Origin: Lachnospiraceae bacterium
GTDB lineage: Bacteria > Bacillota > Clostridia > Lachnospirales > Lachnospiraceae
Assembly: GCA_014804675.1 (NCBI GenBank)
Contig: JAAUZH010000024.1
Coordinates: 1-57,754 of the forward strand
Direction of reading: 5' to 3'
DNA: 57,754 bases
How positions within the stretch are numbered: the first letter of the stretch is position 1; every line of letters begins with the position of its first letter. The position numbers and the translations under genes are program-made. This document shows, in pieces, positions 34,232 through 42,790 of the stretch. A model generated the notes under the pieces. That model was given only the letters and a program-made list of their open reading frames with translations, was not told the DNA's origin and did no database searches.

Positions 34232-35470
34232 ATGAGCAGTGAAATCAGGGATTTGAATTTAGCCGAATCCGGCGAACTAAAAATTGAATGGGTGAAAAGA
34301 AATTGTGATCTTCTTCGTACTTTGGAAGAGGAATTTACGAAAACCAAACCCTTTGCAGGAAAGAAGATTGCCTTATCTGTACATTTGGAGGCAAAAACCG
34401 CATATCTTTGCAAGGTATTGGCAGCAGGAGGAGCAGATATGTATGTAACTGGCTCCAATCCACTTTCCACACAGGATGATGTGGCAGCAGCCCTGGTAAA
34501 AGCAGGGCTGGAGGTACATGCCTGGTATGATGCTACGGAAGAAGAATATAATAGTCATATCCGTAAGGTGCTTGAAGTGGGGCCCAATATCATCATTGAC
34601 GATGGAGGAGATTTGGTCCACATGATGCATACAGAATTTGTGGATCTTATTTCCAATGTAATCGGTGGCTGTGAGGAAACCACTACCGGAATCTTGCGTT
34701 TAGAGGCCATGAATAAGGCAGGGGAATTGAAATTCCCCATGGTAAGGGTAAATAATGCAGACTGCAAGCATTTATTTGATAACCGTTACGGCACGGGACA
34801 ATCCGTATGGGACGGAATTAACCGGACCACGAATCTGATCGTAGCAGGAAAAATTGTAGTGGTAGCAGGCTATGGCTGGTGCGGTAAGGGTGTTGCCATG
34901 CGGGCAAAGGGACTTGGCGCCAGAGTTATCGTAACGGAAGTGAATCCGGTTCGTGCTATTGAAGCAGTTATGGACGGCTTTGACGTGATGCCGATGAATG
35001 AAGCGGCTAAATATGGAGATTTCTTCGTAACGGTAACCGGCTGTGATAAAGTCATTACCGAAGAAGCCTTCCATGTTATGAAGGATGGAGCTATCCTTTG
35101 TAACGCAGGACATTTCGATTGTGAAATTGATATGGCAAGACTTCGTGAAATAGCTGTTTCTTCAAGGGAAATGCGTAAGAATATTATGGGCTATCAGTTA
35201 GCAAATGGTAATACACTTTGCGTACTGGGTGAAGGAAGACTGGTAAACCTGGCTTGTGGAGACGGGCATCCTGCAGAAATAATGGATATGTCCTTTGCCA
35301 TTCAGGCGCTGTCCGCCAAATATCTGGTAGAGAACAAAAATCAGCTTGTGGAAAAACTGATTGATGTGCCCAAAGAGGTAGATGAGGATGTGGCAGCCAG
35401 AAAGCTTGCTTTTCTGGGAAAGAAAATTGATGTGCTTACTCCGGAGCAGGAAAAATATTTATTTGGCTAA
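34232..35470 (+). CDS. ahcY: S-adenosylhomocysteine hydrolase
   Basis: A 412-aa cytosolic NAD-dependent enzyme that splits S-adenosylhomocysteine into homocysteine and adenosine, ending the activated methyl cycle. VVVAGYGWCGKGVAMRAKGLGARVIV is the NAD site (given here by its ends VVVAGYGWCG at ~210), preceded by ADCKHLFDNRYGTGQS, with NPLSTQDDVAAALV and GHFDCEIDM elsewhere. Length fits the short bacterial class without the ~40-residue insertion. AGGAGG precedes the start. No luxS, pfs or metK is adjacent. Many Firmicutes use the Pfs/LuxS route instead, so this presence is informative about sulfur recycling. Confidence 0.96.
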   Translation: MSSEIRDLNLAESGELKIEWVKRNCDLLRTLEEEFTKTKPFAGKKIALSVHLEAKTAYLCKVLAAGGADMYVTGSNPLSTQDDVAAALVKAGLEVHAWYDATEEEYNSHIRKVLEVGPNIIIDDGGDLVHMMHTEFVDLISNVIGGCEETTTGILRLEAMNKAGELKFPMVRVNNADCKHLFDNRYGTGQSVWDGINRTTNLIVAGKIVVVAGYGWCGKGVAMRAKGLGARVIVTEVNPVRAIEAVMDGFDVMPMNEAAKYGDFFVTVTGCDKVITEEAFHVMKDGAILCNAGHFDCEIDMARLREIAVSSREMRKNIMGYQLANGNTLCVLGEGRLVNLACGDGHPAEIMDMSFAIQALSAKYLVENKNQLVEKLIDVPKEVDEDVAARKLAFLGKKIDVLTPEQEKYLFG

Positions 35471-35550
35471 TGCATTGCAAGATTTCTAAAAATGTGCTAT
35501 TCTTTGAAAAACAGTAAATAGTGAACAGTAGATTTTTAAGGAGGATGTGT

Positions 35551-36357
35551 ATGGATAATTATAATCCCAATGATAATTACAACAATTATCAAAATAACTA
35601 TGACAACAATTACTCAAGTAATTATGGCATGAATTATGGCAGCCAGGATTACATGAATCCGGGTTTTGAAAGCGGCAATCCGGTTACTACAGGTTTTTCT
35701 GAAGTGAAAGCCATTTTAGTAGAAGAAGTAGTTGCAAAATCTTTTCTGTTTATGGTTGCAGCACTTTTGATTACGGCCTGGGCAGCTCTCACGACATCAC
35801 CTGTCATGGCAATCCGTATGCTTAGCGGTTACAATTTTTATATCCTTTTAGGTGCGGAGCTGTTAATCGTCTTGGTTTCCAATTGGGCAGTGAGTAAAAA
35901 TAATGCAATTCTTGCAGGTGTGTTATTTGCGGTATATTCTTACTTGACGGGTGTTACTTGTTCCGTTATATTTATGGTATTTACCACTACGTCCATTGCA
36001 AGTATATTCGTGTTAACGGCAGTTTTATTTGGAATTATGGCAGTATATGGCCTGGTTACAAAAAAAGATTTGACAAGTGTCGGTAATATATGTTTTATGG
36101 GTCTGATTGGTATTATCTTAGCCGGTGTGGTAAATATATTTTTAGGAAACAGCATGTTTGATATGATTGTCTCCGCAATTGGTGTGTTGATTTTCGTAGG
36201 TCTTACTGCATATGATACCCAGAAAATCAAAAAGATGGTTGCTTATTCTAATGATGGAAATGTGCTGACATTGGCTTTGTTAGGCGCTTTTGAATTATAT
36301 TTGGATTTCATAAATATGTTCCTGAAGCTTTTGAGACTGTTTGGTAAGAGAAGATAG
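35551..36357 (+). CDS. Bax inhibitor-1 (BI-1/YccA) family membrane protein
   Basis: A 268-aa protein with an Asn/Tyr-rich N-terminal tail (~1-45, many NYN-type repeats), then seven hydrophobic helices from residue ~62 and a short basic tail. VGLTAYDTQKIKKM near residue 220 and ALLGAFELYLDFINMFLKLLR at the end are conserved in the BI-1/TMBIM family, whose bacterial members leak calcium or interact with membrane proteases. The start is ATG 35551, 6 nt after AAGGAGG; an ATG at 35545 is too close to that site. The gene is followed by a strong terminator. Confidence 0.9.
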   Translation: MDNYNPNDNYNNYQNNYDNNYSSNYGMNYGSQDYMNPGFESGNPVTTGFSEVKAILVEEVVAKSFLFMVAALLITAWAALTTSPVMAIRMLSGYNFYILLGAELLIVLVSNWAVSKNNAILAGVLFAVYSYLTGVTCSVIFMVFTTTSIASIFVLTAVLFGIMAVYGLVTKKDLTSVGNICFMGLIGIILAGVVNIFLGNSMFDMIVSAIGVLIFVGLTAYDTQKIKKMVAYSNDGNVLTLALLGAFELYLDFINMFLKLLRLFGKRR

Positions 36358-36384
36358 AATATAAAAGAATGATTTAATAAGAGA

Positions 36385-36430
36385 GGATATCTCAAATTTG
36401 GCGAAGGCTGGGTTTGAGGTATCCTTTTTG
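36385..36430 (+). terminator. Terminator after the BI-1 gene
   Basis: GGATATCTCAAA (36385-36396) pairs with TTTGAGGTATCC (36413-36424) followed by TTTTTG. Confidence 0.88.
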
Positions 36431-36523
36431 TTGAGGCAGTATCCTTTTATGACAGTATTTTGCAGGAAATGAGCATATCATATAAAGATGGTATGGAAAA
36501 GGTTGGAAAAGGTAAAAAATTCC

Positions 36524-36552
36524 TTGACGAATCAAGTAAAGAATCTTATAAT
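36524..36552 (+). promoter_or_regulatory. Promoter of the gamma-glutamyl gene cluster
   Basis: TTGACG (36524-36529), 17 nt, TATAAT (36547-36552); about 90 nt before the amidotransferase start. Confidence 0.8.
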
Positions 36553-36641
36553 ACATATTAAAACGATAGGAATTATATACTTTAAAGGGTACAAAAGAAA
36601 TATAAGAATAGAGGATATTCTTCTAAGAAGGGGGAAGGCAT

Positions 36642-37415
36642 ATGTGTGAATTATTTGGAATTAATTCAAAAGAAGATTACCAAATCAATGGTTATCTGGA
36701 AGAATTCTTTTCCCATAGCAGCGCACATCCACATGGATGGGGACTGGCCCTTATGGAAGAAAATGAAGTTCAAATAGAAAAGGAGCCATTACAGGCAGAA
36801 AAAAGTAGTTATTTGAAGGAAAGACTTTCTGTACCTGTTGTAGTAAAGAATGCTTTTGCCCATATCCGTTATGCAACAATTGGAAATGTGGAATACAAGA
36901 ATTGTCATCCATATACTATGAAGGACCAGACAGGAAGACATTGGACTTTGGTTCATAATGGCACTATTTTTAATTATCAGCCTCTGGACAGATATGTAAG
37001 TATACAAAACGGAGAAACAGACAGTGAAAGAATTTTACTATATATTGTAGAAATGGTGAATCAGCAGGAGAGCCGGGTACGAAGACCACTGGGGGAAGAA
37101 GAAAGGTTTTCTTTGTTAGATTCTATAATCGTGGAAATGTCAGCAGGAAATAAGCTGAACCTGATGTTATATGATGGAGAATTATTCTATGTACATACAA
37201 ATTATAAAGACTCTCTTTACGAATTGAGCAAGGAAAATCAGATATTGTTTTCCACGGCTCCTTTGGATAAAGAAGGCTGGAATCCGGTTATATTCACAGC
37301 ACTGTTAGCATATAAACACGGTCAAAAAGTATTTAGCGGCACGAAACATGGCAATGAATATTTGGACAGTGAAGAAAATATGAAATATTTATATAGCATT
37401 TTTTCAGATTTATAA
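36642..37415 (+). CDS. Class II glutamine amidotransferase (YafJ/EgtC-like)
   Basis: A 257-aa Ntn-hydrolase. The nucleophile is Cys2 exposed by Met removal (MCELFGINS); HPHGWGLAL, FAHIRYATIGN (oxyanion/substrate Arg), LVHNGTIFNY and NGETDSERI are the remaining conserved blocks. Stand-alone proteins of this type have no synthase domain; EgtC removes a gamma-glutamyl group from a cysteine conjugate in ergothioneine synthesis. Here it is the first gene of an operon that ends with a glutamate-cysteine ligase of the EgtA/GCS2 type, so hydrolysis of a gamma-glutamyl amide is a reasonable inference. GAAGGGGGAAGG precedes the start. Confidence 0.88.
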   Translation: MCELFGINSKEDYQINGYLEEFFSHSSAHPHGWGLALMEENEVQIEKEPLQAEKSSYLKERLSVPVVVKNAFAHIRYATIGNVEYKNCHPYTMKDQTGRHWTLVHNGTIFNYQPLDRYVSIQNGETDSERILLYIVEMVNQQESRVRRPLGEEERFSLLDSIIVEMSAGNKLNLMLYDGELFYVHTNYKDSLYELSKENQILFSTAPLDKEGWNPVIFTALLAYKHGQKVFSGTKHGNEYLDSEENMKYLYSIFSDL

Positions 37416-37442
37416 GTTTATAAGGAATTTTTAGGAGGCATT

Positions 37443-38063
37443 ATGAAAAATCCACTTCATTATCAAATATCGGAATATGACTGCGGACCTACAACTATGC
37501 TGAATGCCATCAGTTTTCTTTTCCAGCGGGAAGAAATTCCGCCGGCAGTTATCCGGAATATTATGCTATATTGCCTTGATTGTTATAATAACGAAGGGAT
37601 TATGGGGAAAAACGGTACTTCCCGTGCAGCTATGATGTTTCTTTGCAACTGGCTGAATGAGTTTGGGAAAATCGGACAGCTGCCGGTTTCTGGCAGCTAC
37701 CTTTCCGGAGAGAGTGTCTGGGTTGGGAAGGAAAGCCTGATTTATGATGCTTTGTGCCGTGGCGGTGTAGTAATTGTCCGTGTGTTTTTTGAGTGCGACC
37801 ATTATGTGTTGCTAACCGGAATAAAAGAAGAAAAAATATTGATGTTTGATCCATATTATGTGGAAGAAAAATTTCCAGAGCAGGGGATTGTTCAGGTAAA
37901 GGACCAGCCCTTTTGGTATAACAGAATCATCAATGAAGAGTATTTTAACAGAGAATCTACAGAACTATATGCACTAGGGCCTACAAAAGACAGAGAAGCC
38001 ATTTTAATTTTTAACGAAAAAACAAAAAAGACAGCGGAACAGACAATAGAATACTTTATATAA
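37443..38063 (+). CDS. C39-like papain-fold protein
   Basis: A 206-aa soluble protein with a papain-like catalytic triad layout: ISEYDCGPTTMLNAISFL (Cys near residue 14), VRVFFECDHYVLLTG (His near 120) and ILMFDPYYVEEKF (Asp near 136). No signal peptide or membrane helix is present. Relatives cleave double-glycine leaders, but this stand-alone form lacks the transporter; phytochelatin synthase, which acts on gamma-Glu-Cys peptides, has the same fold. AGGAGG lies 6 nt upstream. It lies 27 nt after the amidotransferase and 27 nt before the peptidase, in one operon. Confidence 0.8.
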   Translation: MKNPLHYQISEYDCGPTTMLNAISFLFQREEIPPAVIRNIMLYCLDCYNNEGIMGKNGTSRAAMMFLCNWLNEFGKIGQLPVSGSYLSGESVWVGKESLIYDALCRGGVVIVRVFFECDHYVLLTGIKEEKILMFDPYYVEEKFPEQGIVQVKDQPFWYNRIINEEYFNRESTELYALGPTKDREAILIFNEKTKKTAEQTIEYFI

Positions 38064-38090
38064 TTTGTATAAAAAGAAGGGAATTATAGA

Positions 38091-39218
38091 ATGAACGGAA
38101 CCTGGCCCATTAACGAAATGCGGATGAAAAAAGAATTTTCAGAACTTGTAGCAATTGATTCTGTTTCATTTTCAGAACGGCAGATGGCAGACTGCCTGGC
38201 AGAAAAATGTAAAAATCTTGGCTTTAAGGTGACGGAAGACCAGGCAGGAGCCCATTACGGCGGAAATGCCGGAAATTTATATGGTTTTTTACAGGGAACC
38301 CTTCCCGGAGCCCCTGTTTTACTTTCTGCACATATGGACACCGTAAGTCCGGGAAAAGGAAAGAGAGCTGTATTTTTAGAAGATGGAAAAATTGTTTCAG
38401 AAAGTGATACAGTTTTGGGTGCAGATGATTTGGCAGGAGTAGTTGAAATTTTGGAAGGAATCCGATGTGTGCAAGAAACGGGAAGACCCCACCGGGATAT
38501 TGAAATTCTGTTTCCCATTGGAGAAGAGGACTATGTAAAGGGAACAGATGTGTTTGACTTTGGAGCGGTCAGGTCCAAAGAAGCATATGTGCTGGATATG
38601 AGCGGGCCGGTTGGCAAGGCTGCCATACAGGCGCCATCTATTATTTCTTTTCAGGCCGTGATACATGGCAAGGCTGCACATGCAGGTTTTGAACCGGAAA
38701 GAGGAATAAATGCCATTCTGGCCATGAGCAGGGCAATTGCCGAAATCAGGCAGGGAAGACTGGATGAGGAAACAACATTTAATATTGGAAATGTCTTTGG
38801 CGGAGAAGCATTGAATATTGTTCCTGAAATATGTACCTGCACTGGCGAGATACGTAGTTATCATAATGAAAATGCCTTAAAATATATGGAACAGGTAAAA
38901 AATATATTTAGTCAAAAGGCAGAAGAAATGGGTGCTGTCTGTGAATTCCACCAAAAGGTAGAAATAATGGCATATAAAATAGAGGAAAAGCTCCCTGTTG
39001 TTAAGAAATTTCAGGAAGGCTGCAAAAGATTGGGAATAGAACCGGAACTGATTCGCACATTTGGAGGAAGCGATAACAATAATTTCGTAAAAAACGGCAT
39101 TGACGGTATCGTCCTCTCCTGTGGAATGTATCAGGTGCATTCTACAAATGAGTATACTATTGTGGAAGAACTAAAAAAAGGTGCAGCTTTGGTAGCGGAG
39201 CTGCTGGTACAGGTATGA
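38091..39218 (+). CDS. M20-family metallopeptidase (PepT-like)
   Basis: A 375-aa zinc peptidase. Metal ligands: His in LSAHMDTVSPG (~83), Asp in VLGADDLAGV (~115), Glu pair in FPIGEEDYV (~146), Asp in YVLDMSGPVG (~170), and the C-terminal His in YQVHSTNEY (~352). The dimerisation lobe contains HGKAAHAGFEPERGINAI. The pattern is that of the peptidase T-like group of M20 di/tripeptidases. AAGGG precedes the start. In this operon it may trim dipeptides released by or fed into the gamma-glutamyl enzymes (for example Cys-Gly), an inference from context only. Confidence 0.9.
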   Translation: MNGTWPINEMRMKKEFSELVAIDSVSFSERQMADCLAEKCKNLGFKVTEDQAGAHYGGNAGNLYGFLQGTLPGAPVLLSAHMDTVSPGKGKRAVFLEDGKIVSESDTVLGADDLAGVVEILEGIRCVQETGRPHRDIEILFPIGEEDYVKGTDVFDFGAVRSKEAYVLDMSGPVGKAAIQAPSIISFQAVIHGKAAHAGFEPERGINAILAMSRAIAEIRQGRLDEETTFNIGNVFGGEALNIVPEICTCTGEIRSYHNENALKYMEQVKNIFSQKAEEMGAVCEFHQKVEIMAYKIEEKLPVVKKFQEGCKRLGIEPELIRTFGGSDNNNFVKNGIDGIVLSCGMYQVHSTNEYTIVEELKKGAALVAELLVQV

Positions 39219-39243
39219 TAATTTAAGGGAAAAGAGGTACGGA

Positions 39244-40620
39244 ATGGAGCGAGAATTTGTAAGAGAACAATTATATCAAAAATATATTATGCCTACTAAA
39301 GAAAAAAAGGATAATTGTATAGGAATTGAAATTGAAATGCCAATTATCAATTTGGAGAAAAAGGCTGTTGATTTTTCTGTAGTGCATAAGATAACCAATA
39401 GTTTTATGGAACAATTTCAGTTTCAGGTGGTAGGCAGGGATGAAGAGGATAATATTTATTCTATTTTGGATAGTGTACATGGGGATATATTATCTTATGA
39501 TTGTTCTTACAATAATCTGGAATTATCCTTAGGAAAAGAAAAGGAATTGATAACAATCCACCAACGCTTTTTATCCTATTATCATTTTTTACAAGAAGAA
39601 TTTGGGAAATATCATTATACATTAACCGGAATGGGAGTAAATCCATACCGCATTTACAATCACAATGTGCCAATCCCAAATGGACGTTACCGGATGCTGT
39701 TTCATCATTTACATTCTTATAAAAAATATGATTTACCTATGTTTTTTCACCATTATCCGGAGTTTGGAACCTTTTCCAGCGCTTCACAGGTTCAGCTGGA
39801 TGTGAATTACGAGGAGCTGCTTACAACAATACATGCCTTTACCAAAGTAGAACCTATAAAAGCAATATTGTTTTCTAATTCGGTTTTGTTGGAGGAACAG
39901 GAAGAATTGTTATGCTGCAGGGATATGTTATGGGAAAATAGTACACAAGGTGTCAATCCCCATAATGTAGGTATGTTTGATTGTACTTTTGAGAGTGAAG
40001 AAGATTTGCTTTCTTATATTGAATCCACCAGTATTTACTGTGTGGAAAGAGGGGACAAGTATATTAATTTTCCACCAATTAACATTGTGGAATATTTTAA
40101 TCGCCCCTATGTAGAAGGTGAATACTATGAAAATGGAGCTTACAAGAGTATCCGGATAGTTCCCCAAATAGAGGACTTCCAATATTTACGCACCTTTAAG
40201 TTTGAGGACCTGACTTTTCGGGGAACCATTGAATTTCGGAGTGTGTGCTGCCAGCCAATCAAAGACTGCATGACGGTGGCTGCCTTCCATCTGGGATTAA
40301 AAAACAGACTGCAGGAATTAGATGAACTGTTGAAACAGGATCATGTGATTTATCATCATGGGTATACGGCAGAAGAGTTAAGAAAAATGTTTGTCCGCAG
40401 TGAATTGCCTTCTTTTATAGATAAGGAAAAATTGTATAAACTTGTCAGGGATATTCTTGAGCTTGCAAAAGAAGGGTTGATAAGCAGAGGATATGGAGAA
40501 GAAAGTATGCTAAAGCCATTGTTTGAAAGGATGGAAAACCAAACAAATCCTGCAAAACGAATGCTGGAATTAAGGAAACAGGGTACAGATTTACAGGAAA
40601 TTATTTTGGAATATGCATAG
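39244..40620 (+). CDS. Glutamate-cysteine ligase family protein (GCS2-like)
   Basis: A 458-aa ATP-dependent ligase. CIGIEIEMPII (metal-binding Glu, ~25), SILDSVHGDILSYDCSYNNLELSLG, FGTFSSASQVQLDVNYE (~175) and RGTIEFRSVCCQP (~335) match the carboxylate-amine ligase fold of GCS2/plant-type gamma-glutamylcysteine synthetases. It would join the gamma-carboxyl of Glu to the amine of Cys or a related amine. The gene is the last of four in the cluster; AGAGGTACG precedes the start. No glutathione synthetase or ergothioneine (EgtB, EgtD) genes are near, so the final product is unknown. Confidence 0.82.
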   Translation: MEREFVREQLYQKYIMPTKEKKDNCIGIEIEMPIINLEKKAVDFSVVHKITNSFMEQFQFQVVGRDEEDNIYSILDSVHGDILSYDCSYNNLELSLGKEKELITIHQRFLSYYHFLQEEFGKYHYTLTGMGVNPYRIYNHNVPIPNGRYRMLFHHLHSYKKYDLPMFFHHYPEFGTFSSASQVQLDVNYEELLTTIHAFTKVEPIKAILFSNSVLLEEQEELLCCRDMLWENSTQGVNPHNVGMFDCTFESEEDLLSYIESTSIYCVERGDKYINFPPINIVEYFNRPYVEGEYYENGAYKSIRIVPQIEDFQYLRTFKFEDLTFRGTIEFRSVCCQPIKDCMTVAAFHLGLKNRLQELDELLKQDHVIYHHGYTAEELRKMFVRSELPSFIDKEKLYKLVRDILELAKEGLISRGYGEESMLKPLFERMENQTNPAKRMLELRKQGTDLQEIILEYA

Positions 40621-40688
40621 TTAATGCCAGAAAAGATGTAAATTACGAAAAACCACAGCTGCTTAGAAATGTATGAGAAAATGAAAAA

Positions 40689-40718
40689 GGGGAACAAACC
40701 ATTTCTGGTTCATTCCCC
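40689..40718 (-). terminator. Terminator of the rubredoxin gene
   Basis: GGGGAAC...AACCA / TGGTT...TTCCCC hairpin; on the minus strand a TTTTTC tail follows. A near-identical hairpin lies at 48801-48828 beyond the rubrerythrin gene. Confidence 0.8.
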
Positions 40719-40731
40719 TGTTATACATTAT

Positions 40732-40905
40732 TTAATTGTAGTTTTCAATGCAAGGCTGGAACATATCCTTAGTTACACCGCATAGAGGACAGCACCAATC
40801 ATCGGGAAGATCCTCAAATTTGGTACCGGGAGCAATTCCGTGTTCCGGATCTCCTTTTTCAGGATCATATGTGTATCCACAGGGATTACAAAAGTATTTT
40901 TGCAT
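40732..40905 (-). CDS. Rubredoxin
   Basis: A 57-aa iron protein. The two metal loops are CNPCGYTYD (Cys6, Cys9) and [12 protein letters not shown] (Cys39, Cys42), the standard rubredoxin Fe(Cys)4 site, with DWCCPLCG also typical. It transfers single electrons, here presumably to the reverse rubrerythrin for peroxide or oxygen reduction. AAAAAGGAGG lies before ATG 40905. A fragment of the rubrerythrin 3' end ends 46 nt upstream of its start, so the gene was probably the third in a perR-rbr-rubredoxin operon now split by a 7.9-kb insertion. Confidence 0.93.
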   Translation of the reverse strand: MQKYFCNPCGYTYDPEKGDPEHGIAPGTKFEDLPDDWCCPLCGVTKDMFQPCIENYN

Positions 40906-40945
40906 AATTATGAACCTCCTTTTTACTTTTGTTTTTAAATAAAAA

Positions 40946-40986
40946 TTTTCTTAGCCAAAGTATCTCTTTAACAGACCTTCAAATGC
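40946..40986 (-). repeat. Left attachment site (attL core)
   Basis: A 41-nt copy of the rubrerythrin 3' end; 26 nt (40961-40986) are identical to 48875-48900, and the only mismatch in the full repeat is at 40960/48874. It marks the chromosome-element junction on the integrase side. Confidence 0.8.
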
Positions 40987-41025
40987 TCTTCCGTGTCTAG
41001 CTTCATCTCTTGCCATTTCATGCAC
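40951..41025 (-). pseudogene. Rubrerythrin 3'-end fragment
   Basis: The minus strand encodes [24 protein letters not shown] then stop, matching the last 24 residues of the intact rubrerythrin at 48865-49404 with one substitution. Identity is near perfect in the core (40961-40986) but about 69% over 40987-41025, mostly at silent positions, so this outer part probably belongs to the element's attachment arm while the core and stop belong to the host gene. Confidence 0.8.
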
Positions 41026-41108
41026 AGGACATAGGGATTCGCACCACTTCAAAAGGCTACAAGGCAGTATTTACATGGTTTTGAAGGGATTGCAAAGAAC
41101 AACATTTG

Positions 41109-41169
41109 GGACAATCTAAACAACAACTATAAACAACCTCTTTAGAAGTCAGGACAACAAAAGGACAAT
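41109..41169 (+). promoter_or_regulatory. Integrase arm-type sites, left
   Basis: GGACAA(T/C) occurs at 41109, 41152 and 41163 between the left repeat and the integrase start. The stretch AAAGGACAATTTCTAAG is repeated with one change at the right end (from 48717). Confidence 0.5.
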
Positions 41170-41187
41170 TTCTAAGGAGGTTTTATC

Positions 41188-42408
41188 ATGGCAGAACAAC
41201 AGGCAGCAGGAGTATATCAGTTAGACAATGGGTATTGGGGCTATCGGTTTGTGCTTACAGTAAATGGAAAAAAGAAAGCACAAAAGAGAGTGAAAGACGA
41301 ATTAGGCAATCCATACAAGACGCAAAAACAGGCAGCAAAGGCAAGAAGCATAGCATTAGCACAAGAGCAAGCTAAAATCCAGTTGCCGCCACAAAAGCAG
41401 ATTACAAAGCAGACAGTAACAGAAGTATATCAAGAATACTGTGAGAAAGGCAGGAGAGGAAAAGCCTATGCAACCATCAAGAAACAGGATTCTTTATGGA
41501 ATAATCATCTTAAAGAGCGTTTCGGGAAAAGATACATTGATGAAATAACAGTTGCGGAAATACAAGATTATTTGGAAGAATTGTATTATACAGACAATAG
41601 AGCCTATTCCTATACAGAATCCTTTTTGAAAATGTTCTATCTGATATTCGGACAGGCATATTCCAGAAATTATATTGATGTGGATTCCTATAACAAATTA
41701 TGCATAAACAAAGATACTAAAATACATATGCCGAAGCTAAAGATTGATGATGATTTAGACATTGTTTCTTTTGATGATAAGGAGATAAAGCAATTAGACA
41801 GTTATTTCAGTGGCACAAATGCAGAAACAGCTTATATGTTGGGAAAATATTGCGGATTGCGTATAAATGAATGTTATGGTCTGAAATGGTCTAATGTAGA
41901 TTTGAAAAGCGGCATTATCACAATAGACAGGCAAATGCAGTATCAAGAAGGATTGATAAAGTTGGTTTCTCTGAAAACCAGAAACGCAAAGAGAAAAATC
42001 TATATGTGCAGCAAATTAAAGGACTATTTTAAAAGGCTAAAGTGGCAGCAGGAGAAAGACAAAAAGGAATTAGCTTTACAAAGGCAGCAGAACCAGACTT
42101 TTATACAAGATTTGAATGGGGAAATGATTTCTTCTCTTGAATTGGTTAATTCGTTGTCTAATGGCAAGATACAGACAGTTAATTCCATGAAATATCATTC
42201 CAGAACATTACAAGGCGAACACAATATAGCCTTTAAATACCATTATTTAAGGCATACTTATGGGACAAATTTAGCCGCCTTGAATACACCAGAATATTTG
42301 TTATGTAATCAAATGGGGCACGCTAATAGCAATGTTACACATAAATACTATGTTGCTATCTCTGAAAGGGGAGTTGATGAACTGTTAAAGAACCTTGAAA
42401 AGATGTAA
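41188..42408 (+). CDS. Tyrosine-type site-specific integrase
   Basis: A 406-aa recombinase: an N-terminal arm-binding domain (~8-60, GYWGYRFVLTVNGKKKAQKR), a SAM-like core-binding domain (~75-170) and a catalytic domain. Catalytic residues: Arg in YCGLRINECYGLKW (~230), Lys in SLKTRNAKRK (~268), HYLRHTYGT (His/Arg, ~350), GHANSNVTHKYY with the His and the nucleophile Tyr (~385-390). It lies 200 nt inside the left repeat and should catalyse integration into and excision from the rubrerythrin gene. AAGGAGG precedes the start. A small excisionase is not clearly recognised, although the 76-aa and 52-aa genes are candidates. Confidence 0.95.
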   Translation: MAEQQAAGVYQLDNGYWGYRFVLTVNGKKKAQKRVKDELGNPYKTQKQAAKARSIALAQEQAKIQLPPQKQITKQTVTEVYQEYCEKGRRGKAYATIKKQDSLWNNHLKERFGKRYIDEITVAEIQDYLEELYYTDNRAYSYTESFLKMFYLIFGQAYSRNYIDVDSYNKLCINKDTKIHMPKLKIDDDLDIVSFDDKEIKQLDSYFSGTNAETAYMLGKYCGLRINECYGLKWSNVDLKSGIITIDRQMQYQEGLIKLVSLKTRNAKRKIYMCSKLKDYFKRLKWQQEKDKKELALQRQQNQTFIQDLNGEMISSLELVNSLSNGKIQTVNSMKYHSRTLQGEHNIAFKYHYLRHTYGTNLAALNTPEYLLCNQMGHANSNVTHKYYVAISERGVDELLKNLEKM

Positions 42409-42430
42409 TTGTATACAGTTACATACACTA

Positions 42431-42491
42431 AATAGGGAGAAATTTTATTGAACTGTTATCTATAAAGTGATATTAAAAATTTTCTCCCTAT
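42431..42491 (+). terminator. Hairpin after the integrase gene
   Basis: AATAGGGAGAAATTTT (from 42431) pairs with AAAATTTTCTCCCTATT ending near 42491. The unit GGGAGAAATTTTA (42435-42447) recurs in the same orientation at 47655-47667. Confidence 0.6.
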
Positions 42492-42515
42492 TCTTCAAGA
42501 AGGGAGATTAAGAAA

Positions 42516-42746
42516 ATGGAAGAACTGTATTCAATTATGAGAGACTTTTTAGAGGTGGAGTATAATCAAGAATCCCTATTATGCCTTTTAAAGGCAACAG
42601 AAGCCGCATATACAGAGGAAAAACAGGCAGAAGCTAAATTGATTGCCAACAGTACAAAATACTATTTACAAGCCCTACAAGAGGAAATAAAAGCGGCTGT
42701 CAATAGATTGGATTCTTACATAGCGGAAAATGCAAAGAAGCAATAA
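42516..42746 (+). CDS. Hypothetical helical protein (76 aa)
   Basis: A 76-aa acidic, mostly helical protein (EELYSIMRDFLEVEYNQESL, then a Lys/Glu/Ala-rich helix ending AENAKKQ). It has no recognised domain, cysteine pattern or membrane segment. GAAGGGAG precedes the start, and the gene sits between two hairpins immediately after the integrase. The position is that of an accessory or directionality factor, but nothing in the sequence proves this. Confidence 0.65.
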   Translation: MEELYSIMRDFLEVEYNQESLLCLLKATEAAYTEEKQAEAKLIANSTKYYLQALQEEIKAAVNRLDSYIAENAKKQ

Positions 42747-42749
42747 ATA

Positions 42750-42790
42750 ATAGGCAGCGGCATTATAGAAATAGAAATGCTGCTGCCTAT
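42750..42790. terminator. Hairpin between convergent genes
   Basis: ATAGGCAGCGGCATT (42750-42764) pairs with AATGCTGCTGCCTAT (42776-42790), one mismatch. Its stem uses the GGCAGC motif common in this element. Confidence 0.75.

Noticed and set aside
40621..40731. A terminator for the ligase gene on the plus strand
   Set aside because: The hairpin at 40689-40718 has its T-run only on the minus strand, so it serves the rubredoxin gene.
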